DNA from: Lichenostomus cassidix
Lineage: Eukaryota > Chordata > Aves > Passeriformes > Meliphagidae
DNA length: 64,000 nt
Direction of reading: 5' to 3'
Assembly (NCBI GenBank): GCA_008360975.2
Contig: CM039195.1
Span: forward strand, 12,577,010 to 12,641,009
The notes under the pieces are model-generated. The model did not search any database and was not told the DNA's origin. It worked only from the letters and a program-made list of their open reading frames with translations. Shown here one piece after another: positions 1 through 11,889 of the stretch; position 1 is the first letter of the stretch, and each line of letters begins with the position of its first letter. The translations under genes were made by a program, and so were the position numbers.

Positions 1-3000
1 GGCTTTGGCAAAACTGCCACAGAGCTTCAGTCTTGTGTTAGAGACACTTAACCAGTTTCAGAAAGATACACCCTTACAAAATACTTAACAGGTTTTTTCT
101 CCTTGAAATAAGCCAAATTAAGACCTCACACAATGCCTTGAATTTTGGAATATTCCCTAAAAACTTCACATATAAATATTCTTCCTTCTGGACAGGATAT
201 CTACGAAGCATAAAATCTGGAGCAGAAGACCAGAGACTGTATTAAACTACACCTACTTGGCAGAAAATAGTAATTCAAAGTATGACAAGCCTATTTTTGG
301 CATTTGATGTTGCTGGCTGGCCAGATGTAGCCCATCCCGAGTCCAACACAACCACCCTTCCTGCTCCACAGAACTACACAAACTCCAGCACTGCTGAGTT
401 CCATACAACTTCAGCATCCCAGAAGGAGTCTTCCAGGTCGTTCCAGCTGACATTTCTTTTTTATTGAATCGACTTGAAGGACGCAAATAAAATTATCTAA
501 TTTGCAATAAGTTGTAATTCCTGGCATGATGAATTTTAGCAAAATAATAGTTATTAAGGGGAAGTGTTATAAATACTGAGAGCTTCATAAGAAGTTTTTA
601 ATCATAAAAGCAGACATTCAGAGTAGGCAACAAAAACACTATCTAGTGATAACATATGTAAGAATGGACAACAAAGTGCCAGAGATGGCATTATACTGCC
701 CAGAATGAGGACTAGCACTAAAAAATAATCATGGGCACTGAATAATTTGATTATTTCATTAAAAGAATGAAATTGCTCATAAGAAAGTGCAACTAAGCAC
801 AGAATTAAAAACAAAGAGCAAGAAAAAGTAAAAAAAGGCTTCTCATCAATGACTTGGGAAAAGATCCCCTGACACAGGAGTTTTCTGCTCTCAGGAAATT
901 TACAGCTCAAATTTTGGACAACCAAATTGCCAGAAGTTCTGCCACAGAAGATGTTTGTGGTTTCACCATACCAAGACCAGGAACAGCCAGGACCCCTCAT
1001 AAATGTTCTGTTTGCCACTCTTTCAAGCCCTGTCTGTTCTCTTTTTTCCAAACTCTTCAGTTTTGTTCAGACTTTACTTTTACAAAGCTGCATGAGCCAA
1101 GAGGATCCCCAGCTCCCACCTGAAATGGGAAAGGAGTCAAGAGCCAAGAATTCAGCAGAGGGAGTTCTGACAGATGCACAAAACAAACCCATTTCTCAGC
1201 TACCATGTATTCTCCCAGGCTGTAGTATGAGGAATTAGTCTTAATTTCATCTTTTTCAGATGAGTACACCTTTCAGGCACCTACATGCTTAACATAGCCA
1301 TACCTTCCATAACCATAAATAACATTTTCTCTTGTGGCCAGCACTGAGAAGTTCTACCTTTATGGTATATCATGCTCATAGTTAGATTTAAAAATCAGAT
1401 CATGCCATTTCAAACTGCAGTGTGATAAATTAGTGCTGGTGAATTTTTTAACTCAGCCATTGGTCTCCTGTCTATCTCCAAGCAGCTCAACCTCCCCCAG
1501 TGCAAGCAGATAGTGAACAGCTCCTTGGTGCTGAACAAAGCTTACCTGTCTGCACAGAGAGACAGCAAGGCTACAATTTCCATTGAATTCCTCCTAAAAA
1601 CTAGGCAGAAACCTGATAAATCCAGCATATATATAGGGCTGGCAGAGAAGCAGTAGTTCTCCCACAAAGCAATGAAAAAAATACTGGAAGAGAGACTGCC
1701 TGGGCATACCAGAGGGAGAGAGAATTTGCAGGGAATGAGGTAAGATTTCTTAGAAAATAATAAGTAAGAGCATTACCAAGAAGAAAAATAAAACATGGAA
1801 AAGACAGCAAAAGCAGTAAGAAGAGAATGGGAACACAAAAAGTACAGCGAGTATGGCATCAGAGATGACACAGGTACGAGCTGCTCCTGCCTCGGGCAGG
1901 AACAGAGACTGACTACAGGAGGGGCTGAGTCCCTCCTGGCCTTGCTGCTCGTGTTTAACTTCAAGGGAGCTTTGTGAGGCAGCAGGGAGACACTTCAAAC
2001 CCCACCTGCACTCAGGCCATGGCATTGCCCCTCCTGTGCAGCAGCAGCAGCAGCAGCAGCGCAGGCAGCAGGCACTGTGCTGGAGTGTGAGCAGCACCGT
2101 CACGATGCTCAGTGCTGGCAGCTGCACCTTGCAATGCCACACGTGTGCCCATTATGCACCAGAATTAACAGCCCCGCTCTCTCCCTCGACACTTGACTCC
2201 TGACAGTATTTCTGTCATTAAAGGGTAGCCTTTCCTGAAAGCCACAGCAGCATCCTCATAACGTCAAGGACACCGAGTACTTCAATTACAAGAACTATAA
2301 AAATCATCAACATACTGTGGATTTTATTCATTACGTTTGTCAGCTCTATTACTGACACTCGGCTAAGTACTAATAGAAAAAAAGAAATATAGTCTTGACA
2401 TTAGAAATACAGATTTCATTTCAGGAAATGTCGGATCCTTTGTCTAACGTATTTACCAGAAGAATAAACTGTAAATGAGACTTGGGAAGCCAAGCCTTCA
2501 AAGTCTGCATAAGACAGCAAGTAGATCTCAACCATAATCAGAATTCCTACATAAAAATAGCTTCGCCAAAACCCAGTAGTGCAAAATATTCTAGTAAAAG
2601 TAAATTTAAAAAAATTTTAAATGCCTGTTCTAAATCATTACTATAATCCTGATAGCTGGAGCACGTGATACCAACCGCTTTCCTGAAAACTAAACCATCT
2701 ATTGAAAAACATATTGAAAATTCCCCTAGCCCCACTACTTTTCCCGATATACATCTTTCTCAAGCAGCTATGACTGTTCGGTTTCTAAAACTTAATTATT
2801 TGATTATGAGGGCTAGCTCTGGTTTAGACTGCAGAACATCCACAATCATCAATCTCTAGCACAGAGTAACAGAACCTTGCTTCTACTTTTACAGCCCATG
2901 CATACAACTGTTTTCACACTTCCAAATGACAAATGGAACACACAGTATCTTCCCTCTCTTAAGTATCATCGAGCCTAGAGAAGTGAAACAAGGTACTTGA

Positions 3001-3300
3001 CATTCTTGGGACACCATCCCCAGCGTCTGCCGTGTTTTATGATCCAGCTCGCCTTAAATAAGCTGAATTTTACTGAAAGTGAAAAAACCCAGTCAACACT
3101 CAACTGACTTCAGAATATTACATACTCTGCCACATTTGCAATTCAGAGAGCAGATAAACAAAAGCTGCAGATTTGGACAAGATCTTTCACACTTCGCTGA
3201 TGTGAATCACTCCAGTCAAACTTCAGACCACATTCGTTTCACCATCTGCGTGAACCACGCGAAGTTGGCAGCTCGATGTCCAACAGCCACATCACCAATT
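1..3300. other. Non-coding left flank of the CpG island
   Basis: No exon, RNA gene or transposon is recognisable here. Open frames are short (under about 150 codons), lie on both strands, resemble no family I know and are interrupted at random. From about 2.3 kb towards 3.3 kb CpG dinucleotides become somewhat more frequent, as expected for the shore of the island that follows. An E-box (CACGTG) sits near 2662. If the island promoter drives a minus-strand gene, as its splice donors suggest, this stretch is the start of that gene's first intron. Possible minus-strand acceptors (pyrimidine tract plus CAG) lie near 1121 and 3078, but neither opens a recognisable coding exon. Confidence 0.5.
2039..2060. 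repeat. (CAG)7 trinucleotide microsatellite
   Basis: Seven uninterrupted CAG units plus one base, followed by a degenerate GCAGGCAGCAGG tail to about 2072. On the minus strand it reads as CTG and would encode a Leu, Cys or Ala run depending on frame. No supporting coding context is visible, so it is treated as a simple repeat. Confidence 0.9.
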
Positions 3301-3523
3301 TTGTGTGCCACCGTCACATAGCAAAGCCAGCTCCCAGCGCAAAACGCTGCCCCTGCTGAGGAGCGGCGTCCTACAGGAGCTGCCCGGACATCTCCCACCG
3401 ACCCGGTGTCCCCACACCTGCACCGAGCAGCTAGTAAGGCAACGCTGATTCTTTTTCTCCTGACAGAGGCATGCGGGAGAAAACGATCTGATGAATCGCC
3501 AATAAAATCAGCAAATACCGAGG

Positions 3524-3530
3524 ACTTACA
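3524..3530 (-). other. Candidate alternative 5' splice site on the minus strand
   Basis: The minus strand reads CTACCTGCCT|GTAAGTCC. All six intronic positions (GTAAGT) fit the donor consensus, but the last exon base is T rather than G. It is about 420 bp downstream of the 3951 donor in the minus direction, at the island edge. It could be an alternative end of the same first exon. The similarity may also be chance. Confidence 0.25.
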
Positions 3531-3852
3531 GGCAGGTAGTTTCCCAGCAGTTAAACATCGGCACTCTTTTACCGAGCAACTCGCCAGAGCCCCGAGCGCC
3601 CATGTTCCTCGCCGTTGCCTGTGTTCGGGAGCCACCTCCCGTGCCGCCGTGCTCCGCGCAGCCCTCACACGGCGCTTCTCGGGCGCAAGCGGAGCCGGCG
3701 CGGTGCCCCCGAGCATCCCTCCGCTCCACCCGAGCCCCGCGGCTCCCCGAGAGACCCCCGGCCGCGGGCGCGCATCCCTCCCGTCCCTCCGCCCGGGCCG
3801 CCCCGGGAACTTTCCGGCCGCGGCGCGGAGCGGAGCGGGGCGGCCGCAGCCC

Positions 3853-3912
3853 CCGGGCTTCCCGCACTGCCCCGCGCACCTGCCGGGCTTCCCGCGCTGC
3901 CCCGCGCCCAGC
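3853..3912. repeat. 30-bp tandem duplication in the CpG island
   Basis: Two adjacent copies with a 30-base period: CCGGGCTTCCCGCACTGCCC begins near 3853 and CCGGGCTTCCCGCGCTGCCC near 3883, with a few substitutions. It lies immediately beside the candidate first-exon end on the minus strand, within what would be the intron start. It probably arose by local slippage in GC-rich sequence. Confidence 0.7.
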
Positions 3913-3944
3913 GGCTCCGCTCCCCCCGCGCGGCCGCGGCCGAA

Positions 3945-3960
3945 ACTCACCATAAAGAGG
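3945..3960 (-). other. Candidate 5' splice site (first exon end) on the minus strand
   Basis: Reading the minus strand, the sequence is CCTCTTTATG followed by GTGAGTTTC, an excellent vertebrate donor match (G|GTGAGT) with the exon ending at 3951. It lies inside the CpG island, where first-exon donors are expected. The last three exon bases are ATG, so translation could begin exactly at the splice junction, although T at -3 is a weak Kozak context. The exon may equally be entirely 5' UTR. The transcription start would lie at higher coordinates, perhaps 4.1-4.9 kb. Alternative minus-strand GT sites exist in the island (near 4089 and 4650), so the exact donor is uncertain. Confidence 0.45.
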
Positions 3961-4407
3961 CGAGCGGAGGCGAAGGGTCGCGGCGCTTCTCCCGAGCGGG
4001 GCGGGCACCCCGCCAGGCGAGCGGCAGCGGGACGCGGCTCCCGCCGCAGCCCCAGCCCCTTGCCGCGGGCAGCGCCGCCGCCCTCGCTCACCGCCGCATG
4101 CCGCGCCCCCCGCCGCCGCCCGGCTCCCCCCGGGCTCGCTCCGGCAGCGGGTCCCTGCCCGGCCCGCCCGCGACCTCGGCGGGCAGCGGCGACCCCCGGG
4201 GCGGCCCGGCCGCGGCGGTGCGGGCAGGGCAGGGCACGGCAGGGCAGGGGGGCAGAGGCGGCTGCCCGCTGCTCTCCGCTCCGCTCCGCTCCGCTCCGCC
4301 CCGCACCGACCGGACACCGAGCTCCCCGGGCCGGAGGCGCTGCCGCTCGCCAGCCGGCGCGGAAAGTGGCTCGGCGGCGGCGGGCGGAGGTGACCTTCAA
4401 GCCCGGC

Positions 4408-4433
4408 GGGGCGGGCTGGGGCGGGGAGGGGGG
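4408..4433 (+). promoter_or_regulatory. G-quadruplex / GC-box cluster
   Basis: The stretch reads GGGGCGGGCTGGGGCGGGG and continues into a further run of Gs, giving at least four G-runs of three or more separated by loops of one or two bases. It doubles as overlapping GC boxes (GGGGCGG / GGGCGG) expected to bind Sp/KLF factors. More G-runs continue to about 4480. Its position in the middle of the island fits a core promoter. Confidence 0.65.
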
Positions 4434-4554
4434 AGAGCGGCGGGGGAGCCCCGGCCACGGGGGAGGCGGCGGGGGCGGGATGCGGGTGCGGGTGCGGCGG
4501 GACGGCGGCGGCGCGGGGCCCCGGGGGGAGCGGGGCTCCCCGGCTCTGGAGACA

Positions 4555-4569
4555 GGGAGGGAGGGAGGG
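4555..4569 (+). promoter_or_regulatory. Ideal G-quadruplex motif (GGGA)x3GGG
   Basis: GGGAGGGAGGGAGGG gives four G3 runs with single-base loops, the arrangement known to form the most stable parallel G-quadruplexes. It is in the right half of the CpG island. If the gene is on the minus strand, the G-rich strand is the non-template strand of neither exon nor intron with certainty, because the transcription start is unknown. Confidence 0.7.
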
Positions 4570-4659
4570 AGCGAGGCGCGGCCCCGCCCGGTGCTGCCGG
4601 CCGCGCGGCGGCGCCCGGGAACCCGCGGGGCCCGAGAGAGGCCCCCCCGCACCTGCTCC

Positions 4660-4760
4660 GCACCGGGGATGCCACCATGGCATGGCACCGGGGATGGCTC
4701 CGGGGATGCTACCATGGCATGGCACCGCGGGATGCTACCGCGGGATGCTCGGGGCCGGGC
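4660..4760 (+). repeat. Short minisatellite-like repeats (GCACCGGGGATG / CACCATGGCATG)
   Basis: The region is built from alternating units of about 12 bp: GCACCGGGGATG (twice, once as GCTCCGGGGATG) and C[A/T]ACCATGGCATG (twice), followed by two degenerate CGCGGGATGCTACC-type units. The compound unit is about 37 bp. The array has several ATGs in strong context on the plus strand, at 4677 (preceded by GCCACC) and 4713 (preceded by GCTACC). It is on the right shoulder of the island. Confidence 0.7.
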
Positions 4761-5011
4761 ACTCCGCCGAGGCGGAACCTTCGCGGGGCACGGGCGGCGC
4801 GGTCGCAACTTTGCATGCCGGGGCTCGTCCCGGAGAGCTGCGCGCTCCCCCGGCCCGAGCGGGCAGCGCTGGAGCGGGAGGCAAAGGCACACAGCGAGCG
4901 GCACTGGGGAAATTGCTGATTAAAACGATGCCCTTGGCGATCCCCAGCCATCTCTGCCTGCTTCCTTCCCCTTACTCTTGCCCAAAGGAAACCAAATCTT
5001 AGAATTCTAAT

Positions 5012-5018
5012 GCTCACC
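5012..5018 (-). other. Candidate 5' splice site just outside the island, minus strand
   Basis: The minus strand reads CTTCTCATTAG|GTGAGCAT, with the exon ending at 5018. AG|GTGAGC is a good donor match. If used, it implies an upstream minus-strand exon starting to the right of 5.0 kb, outside the CpG-dense core, such as an alternative upstream promoter. There is no independent support. Confidence 0.2.
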
Positions 5019-8000
5019 TAATGAGAAGAGCATCGCAGCCACCCCGAACGCATGAATTACTGTTAAATCGGGCTGACAGCAGCTATTGGCAAGAAAGTTT
5101 GGGAGAAAAAAATTAACATCAAGACCTATCAGAATACTGCCTTGTCCTTCTCAATACATTAGGTATTAAGTCTGCAGTGATCAAACGTTTTTGTGCTGCT
5201 CAACCTTCAGGTGCAATAAATTAATGCCACTGAGACTTACTCCAACATATAAACTGCTATCAATCACCGACGGGGAGTGTGAGGATCAGACAGATGTGCT
5301 ACCTCCTGTGGGTTAGGAGCAGGGAGTTGTTTTGAGCATGGCGATGGAAATGCAAACCAGTTAACAATCAGATGATAACGAGGAGGCAAGCTTTAAATCA
5401 TAAGCGTGTGATTCCTTAAAAAAAAAAATTATATGAATAACCTCCCTATAAACTCTTTCATCTGTGCAGAAAATAAATACAGCCAAGTATTTGTAAGTTG
5501 AACTGCAGTTCCCACATCCATCATGTACAGAAGTACCTCAAAAGCACATATCTGAATCCTTCTGCCTCTCCGGACGGATTTGGGGCTTGGCCTATTTCTG
5601 TTGCTATTTTAAGGCCCAAGGTGTGATCCTGGATCCCCTAAATACGTAACTCGGTGGAACTGCTCAGCAATGTTCCTTTAGCGAGGCACACCAGTTTATG
5701 GAGATGGATCATTTCAAACAGTAATTTCAGGATTTATCATTCCTCATCAAACACGAAGCACTGTTGAATTAATGGCTGGAAAATTTTACTCCACCTTGTT
5801 AAAAATCTGTCAGATTACTGAGAGGTACAAAATTACTCAAAGATTCATTTTCAGGATCCCAACTTAAATTATCAAGTTATCCCAACAGATTCTCTCAAAA
5901 GGGATGTCCCCCTCTGTAGGCTGATCGCTATAAAGTTCACATAAAGATGCCTGGATGGATCTTTAAATCCATCCTGGGGGTTTCCTTAATTTCTCCTTTC
6001 AGCCTTCCAAAGCACTCCAAAGTCAACACAAAGAAGGCAATGGGAGGCTTATGTCCAACAAATGGAAACTGGAGATCAAAACATTACACTGAAGTTCTTT
6101 AAATCACTAAAAAATTATTTTGCAGTTGGTAACTGATTACTCTGCAGTACAAGATATGTAAAGCCATATTTCCTAATCTGTCTGTGAGAAAGTGATAGTG
6201 GTAAAAGCTTAGCGAGTAGAAATGAAACACAAGGCTGGCAACATTTCATCAGCTCTTCCTTAATCTGTATATTTAGGCCCTCTTATAAAAAAGTAAGTTT
6301 CAACATTCTGATTAAATATGGCTGACTGCATCGAGAAGTTTGCCATATGGCCCAATACCTCCTACTTCATCAGCAGATTTTAAAGACTGAACCAATTAAA
6401 AAAAAACCACTGAAAAAGAAACTCCCATATAAAAAATTTCCACCCTTTGATGATATATGCTGATGTAGTATGAGGCAAATTTTCTTCCTGGTGAAATCTT
6501 TGCCATGAGGATCTTTAGGCTAAATCCTGCTCACACAGAGGTGGCCATGGAGTGACTCAGAGTCAGATTCTCTTGTCCATACACACAAAGATAACCATAA
6601 AGGGTTATGAACCAGAGGAAGAAAGGAAAGGCCATCCAGTGCCTTCCCAGGCAAAGCAGCCCAGAATTCCTTTCTCTTCTCCAAATATGTGACTTTCAGG
6701 GCAGCACCCATGCAAAGATTTCTAGGTGTCTCAATTTCTTTCCAAATCTGACCTCAAGTCTTTCCCTATCCACTCACCTGTCTGGACAATGCTGGCAGTA
6801 TTTCTCCAGTCAGCTGGCAGTCTCCAGAATGAGGAATATAAAACTATTTTAACGTGCTAAAATAATGAGCAGCCAATGCTCACACAAATAAGTTAAACCA
6901 AAATCCTTCATGAAGGAACAAAATTCTCATGAGCTGGACTTAATGAAAAGTTTTCTTTAGGCACTCAGCATTCCTGTTGATTAGTGAATACTCACTGGAG
7001 TGTTGAGAGCTACTCAGAGGATTAAAACCAAATCAGGTGCAGGTGTTCATGACTTTGATCTGTCCTGATCAGAGAAGCAGCTGTGTGCCAAGTGACTACA
7101 GCAGAGCTTGTCTTTTGGAGTCTCAACACCTCCATCCTCTCCTTTGGTACAAACCCTGTCAGAAAGGTTCCTTTGGCTTGTTTTTCATATCTGCCTTCCC
7201 TTTGTTCCCTTCACATGAAAGAACCCTGAACTGCAAGTCAGATCTTTCTTAAAAGAGCTCCTTCATACTCAAAACTTTGCCATTGGTAGGATGGAGAGGC
7301 TCCCAGCTGGGGTTAAAGTTTGGTGGAAGAAATGACTGTGGGTGAGAAGAAAGGAGAGAGAAATTATGAGCAGAGCGAGAAGGCAGCTGAGAACAGCACC
7401 CAAATATTGTTTTCTGTACAGGATTTCCTAGACATGATGTATCCAAAGGTATTCCTGTGTATCCCTTACAGGAAGCACCTCCAGAAAGGTATCTTGCTAT
7501 TGATTCATCTCTGTAATAAACAGAACATTTAAAGTGTTCGATAGAAAATAATGTTTGTGATTCCAACAAACATTCCAAAGCTGTAATGGGTAAAGACACA
7601 ATTCTCAGTAATTTCTGTAGGAAAAACTTAACAAAGAAAATACACAAATTTAAATATAATTGTGTAGTCATGCACTTAAAAAGTTGTTTCAGAAGAAGAC
7701 GTTTTCCAATTTAATGTAAATTAACAATGGCAAGGGAACAAAATAAAGGGCAGGTAACAAAAGCCTCCATTGGAACACAATGTTTTGAACACATTCCCAG
7801 TCAGGGATTAATTCTTAAATTTTTAAAAAAAATTTTTTTTTTTTCTGAATAAAAGCCCATTTCATGTTTTCTTAAATTTAGAAACCTTTTTTCCTTTATC
7901 GTTAAATGTTTTCAGAGTTTATGTCCAAATTTGGGAACTGGTGTGCAATTGTTCTAACCAAGAGTTCTCAAGAACACAGATCTGTGATATGTGGGACAAA

Positions 8001-11000
8001 AACTGGAGGTAAAAGAGGATTTAATGGAGAAAATAATTGTTCTGTACAGCAGGTTGAGTGCTGCCGATGCTGTATCAAAAGCAAAAAAATCAAGAGAAAA
8101 GTGGTAAAAAATGTATTTGATGTCTTCAAAAAAAAGACTTCCGTGCATTTGTAAGGAAGATATAAATAGTACATACATCTTTAATGCTTTAAAAATTCAT
8201 ATTGTATTTGCAGCAAAGAACATCTCCAGCACATCCACTGTGATTTATTCCTTCCAGGTGAAGCTGCTCAGGCCATTCCCAATGGAAAGGGAAAACACAG
8301 AAACCATTTGCAGTCAAATTTGTGAGCTTCGAGGAAAGTATTTGTGGTGGTTGTGCATGCATTGCAAATTTTAGTGCCACAAATGTGATGAATCCTCTTC
8401 AAAGTCAGTGTGCTTGGTAATAGTCCATTGGCAGTCAACCCTTTGGACATTAGCAGGAAGTGAAGCCTTTAATGATCTGGGCAAAGATGGCTCCTTGGTT
8501 CTTGACATTTGTGACAAAAGGGACACAAACTTAAGGGAATGAACAAATCACCTTCAACCCACAATAAACATGAAAAAATATGTACCACCATCACTTTATC
8601 AGCACCATGCTGATGGCATTGTTAACTAAGATAACTTCGGCTTTCACCTCAGATTTCAGTTCTTTTTAGCTCCTGGCAGTTTCTAGTGTCTGGAGCACTG
8701 TTTTCTGGAGAGTTTTATGGTTTGTGTCCACTGTTTAATGGAGCACTGTTGGATGGAGTTGGGTAAGGACTGTGGCATGGTGTCTGTATTTGTGTGTGGT
8801 CAGATTAATGGATTTGGTTAGATGGAATTTGTCATTTGCTTGTGCTTTTTGTAGCAAATACTGGCATCTGAATAGTTTAATGCTTTTGTCTCTGTGTCAG
8901 AAGAGGGAGTAAAGCTGTTGCTATGTTGGTTTTTTTTTCTTGTAGTTCTACTCAAAAGAATAATTCTGGGATATTTGGCCCATACTTTTAAGTTATCACT
9001 ACATTTAAGTTTCAGGTTTCAGTCAGACATGATAAAATGAACTACATTGTCACATAGATTTAACATTACTTAATTAGAAATTCATAGCAATTTAGTAGAA
9101 TCTTTGAGTAGAAAGATAATAATTCTATTTTTAATGCCCTAATAGCAATATTTCCATGTGCTTGCATCTACATATCTATAAATTTGAGTTTCCCACTCAT
9201 TTGCCTGTGATAAAATGTTAATCTCTTTCCTTTCTCCAGGGAGCTGTAATTTTCTTCTCCCCTGACTTTGACTTATAGCATATGTACAATTTCTCTTGAA
9301 GAAACGTCCTGAAGCAGCAACTGCATGTCCCACTCCTCAGCAGCTCCTGATTTTTCTCCATCTGCTTTATCTCCGGGTGATTTTGGGAGGACCTTGGGCT
9401 GGAAGGCCCTTCAGATAGGGCTGATGGTTCATTGCTTTCTACCTGGTAAAAAGGCCAGGCTGCTGTAGGTGACCTTTGTGGTGGCAAAGCTGCAGCTCTG
9501 GATTGCATCACAGACTGAACGTTAGCAGTTCTGTGCTTCCCTTTCTGGTTTCACTTCCATTTATATTTAGGCAGGGCTGTGGAAGTGTTAGAAGGGATTG
9601 TTGGAAGCAATGACATCAGTTTTTTCTCCTTTATGGTTGGGACAGTCACTACTGAAATAAGCAGGGCAGGACTCTGGAAAATTCTAATCCAATGCCAGCT
9701 GACCTGTGAGGATGCCACCAGCCCTTCCCCTTTCTCTTCAGCTCTCACTGGTTTTCTGCCCTGTATAACCAGGACAGGGATCCTGGGTTTCCTTGTAAAA
9801 GAGCTACCAGACCTCTGTGCTGTGACCACAGAGCAATTCCTGTAGAATTCCTGAGGAATTCCACTTTGGCCAGCATGGACCATGCAGCTCTTGGGCCAAG
9901 GAGCAGGTGTGTCTTTTAGAGGAAAGGAAATATTGTGGATGCTGCAGGAGGAGCTTTGTAGCTCTTGTCATAAATTTGGGAACTTGGGGGACCAAAGGGC
10001 ACAGTCATCTGCTCAGGGTGAGCTGCACAGTCCAGTTCAGCAATTTCAGTGATATTCAGCATCTGCTTGGTGCTCTGAAATGTCTTCAATCCTTACATTG
10101 CCACAGCAGCATTCAGAGCAGCTGAAGGACTGACAATTTTCTTGGTTTCTCCAAGTGCAACCTTTTTAGCTCACGCCACAGTAAATAAAATATTTCACAT
10201 AGAATCATTTGTACAGGTTTGGAGTGCTTTTTCCAGGCTTGCAGCCTTTGCAGTTCACCCTTTCTAGAGCTGTCTGATCACACTGGAACCTGTGATGCCC
10301 TCAGAATGTGCAACATTTGCACCACAACCTCGGACTTTTCCCACTATACAAGAGGAACTCATTGCCTGACACCTGCATTGGCATTACACAAAATTTAGAA
10401 TTCCTTTTTGTGGTCATCATTGAAATACTGAAAGACAGAATTCGGAAGAACCTTCTGTGAAGATTACTTGCTTCTCAGTCTCCTAGACCAAGTTTCTAGC
10501 TAGTCTTTGTAGTTCACTGACTGCTGGATTTTAGAATTATCATCTGCCCCTCAGCCTAACAATATTTGGAATTACTGCAGAACTGAAGATAGCAAATCCT
10601 GGAGTGTTAGAAATCTCAATTGCTAACAAAATTGAGAACCACTTGCCTAAAATCATACGTGATTCTGTGTTTGCAGCAGAGAAAGGATTTAAAGCAGTTT
10701 TATCAACAACAAATAATGAGGAAGCTGTTGTTTAACAAAGGGATAGAAATTCCCTGAAAATAAGGAAGTATTTTCCAAAACTTTTATTTATGAATCCATA
10801 TTGCTTTAGATAGAGAATCAAGCTGGAATGTGACCCATTATAAATAAGAGAGAGGAAAAAAAACCTGCAGAGGTGTATTCACTCACTTTTAAGGGTAGAA
10901 ACTCCCAGAAAATCCAAGGGCTGCAAAAATCAGATCTGCCCAAATCTCTGACTTTTGGAATTAAACTCTGGTTGCAGAAATAGGTAATTTATTTCTAGTA

Positions 11001-11889
11001 TTTTTATCACTAATGTATTCACATCTCTGCTCTCATATGAGGAATATATATTAGATTCATAAAAATGAATTGAAATTTACTATTTCCTGGATTATCTTAT
11101 TCCAGTTAAACCCTTGATTCATAAGGCAATTGCTGAAGATAAATAGAACTTCATGAATTGTTCATAAACTGCACAAATTCTCAAGTTAGGGATGAAAAAT
11201 GTGAGCCACACAACCTTTCATCTGCAGGCCACAGATTGGAGCCCAGCCTTGAGATCAGCAGCGACCAAGATCCATTTTCATCTTATCACCTGGAGGCTTC
11301 CTGGTAGCATTTGTGAACTCAGTTTGTTCCCTCAGCTCCATCTCTACAGGATAAGTGGCCCCATAAATAATTCACTGGAACTTGTCAGAAACAAGAAGTT
11401 GTGAAATGTAAAGTCTCCTCCATCCATCCAGCTCTGTGAGCAGCACACAGGAGCTAATTTTCTGACCTTTCCCTGAGCTTTGCATGGAACCAGAAGCACA
11501 GGAGTTCTTGCTCCTTTTTAATAAACTACAGCTCCTCAAATATCAATTCTTCCTAGTAATATGCTCCTCTAGAAATACCAGTTTTGAGGTTTTTCTGTTC
11601 TTTACTGGAGAATTATTAGGAAAACCCTCTCAGCAGGGACCTTTGGCTGTGCAACAGTTATGAGAAAAAAGCTTCTCCTTCACTGAATGACTTTGATGTT
11701 CTGTTGTTAGATGGGACTAGGAGTCAGACTTATCTGAAAGAATAAGCACAGAGGGGCAGGGAGGACATGTCACCACTTGTTTTGGGTTTTCCATGGGTTT
11801 TTTTGTATTGTGAGATAGATAATTGGGATTTTTAATGGAATGAGGATGGTCCCCACCTTTCTCCTGGCAGCGCTCCTGGCAAGACATAC
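5019..11889. other. Unannotated single-copy region, about 6.9 kb
   Basis: I see no exon, RNA gene, CR1 or LTR in this stretch. It is AT-rich and CpG-poor. Open frames reach about 140 codons (for example on the minus strand at 7249-7671) but occur on both strands in overlapping frames without recognisable domains. An A8/T12 inverted run lies at about 7823-7844. Pyrimidine tracts plus AG near 8259 (plus strand) and 9239 (plus strand) resemble acceptors, but no matching donors or conserved reading frames follow. Confidence 0.4.

Larger units (their letters stand above)
3590..4890. promoter_or_regulatory. CpG island, probable TATA-less promoter and first-exon region
   Basis: This block of about 1.3 kb is extremely GC-rich and dense in CpG. 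Elsewhere in the window CpG is rare and the sequence AT-rich, so the boundaries are sharp. It contains many GC boxes (for example GGGGCGGGG near 4418-4427), CCGCT/CGGAG 5-mer runs (about 4274-4300 and 3823-3838), two G-quadruplex motifs and short tandem duplications. There is no TATA box. This is the classic architecture of a vertebrate housekeeping or developmental promoter with one or more first exons. Splice-donor matches on the minus strand (3951 inside the island; 3530 and 5018 at its edges) favour leftward transcription, but bidirectional initiation cannot be excluded. The very long open frames here, up to 562 codons on the minus strand and 505 on the plus, follow from GC-rich sequence having few stops. 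Their Pro/Arg/Gly/Ala-rich translations resemble no family I recognise. Confidence 0.9.

Noticed and set aside
3216..4923. Very long overlapping open frames in the CpG island (up to 562 codons on minus, 505 and 434 on plus)
   Set aside because: Several frames are open at once on both strands, the translations are Pro/Arg/Gly/Ala-rich without known domains, and stops are rare simply because the DNA is extremely GC-rich.
7906..8154. 82-codon Cys/Lys-rich frame
   Set aside because: The cysteine cluster looked peptide-like, but there is no signal peptide or known family, and the composition fits AT-rich chance sequence.
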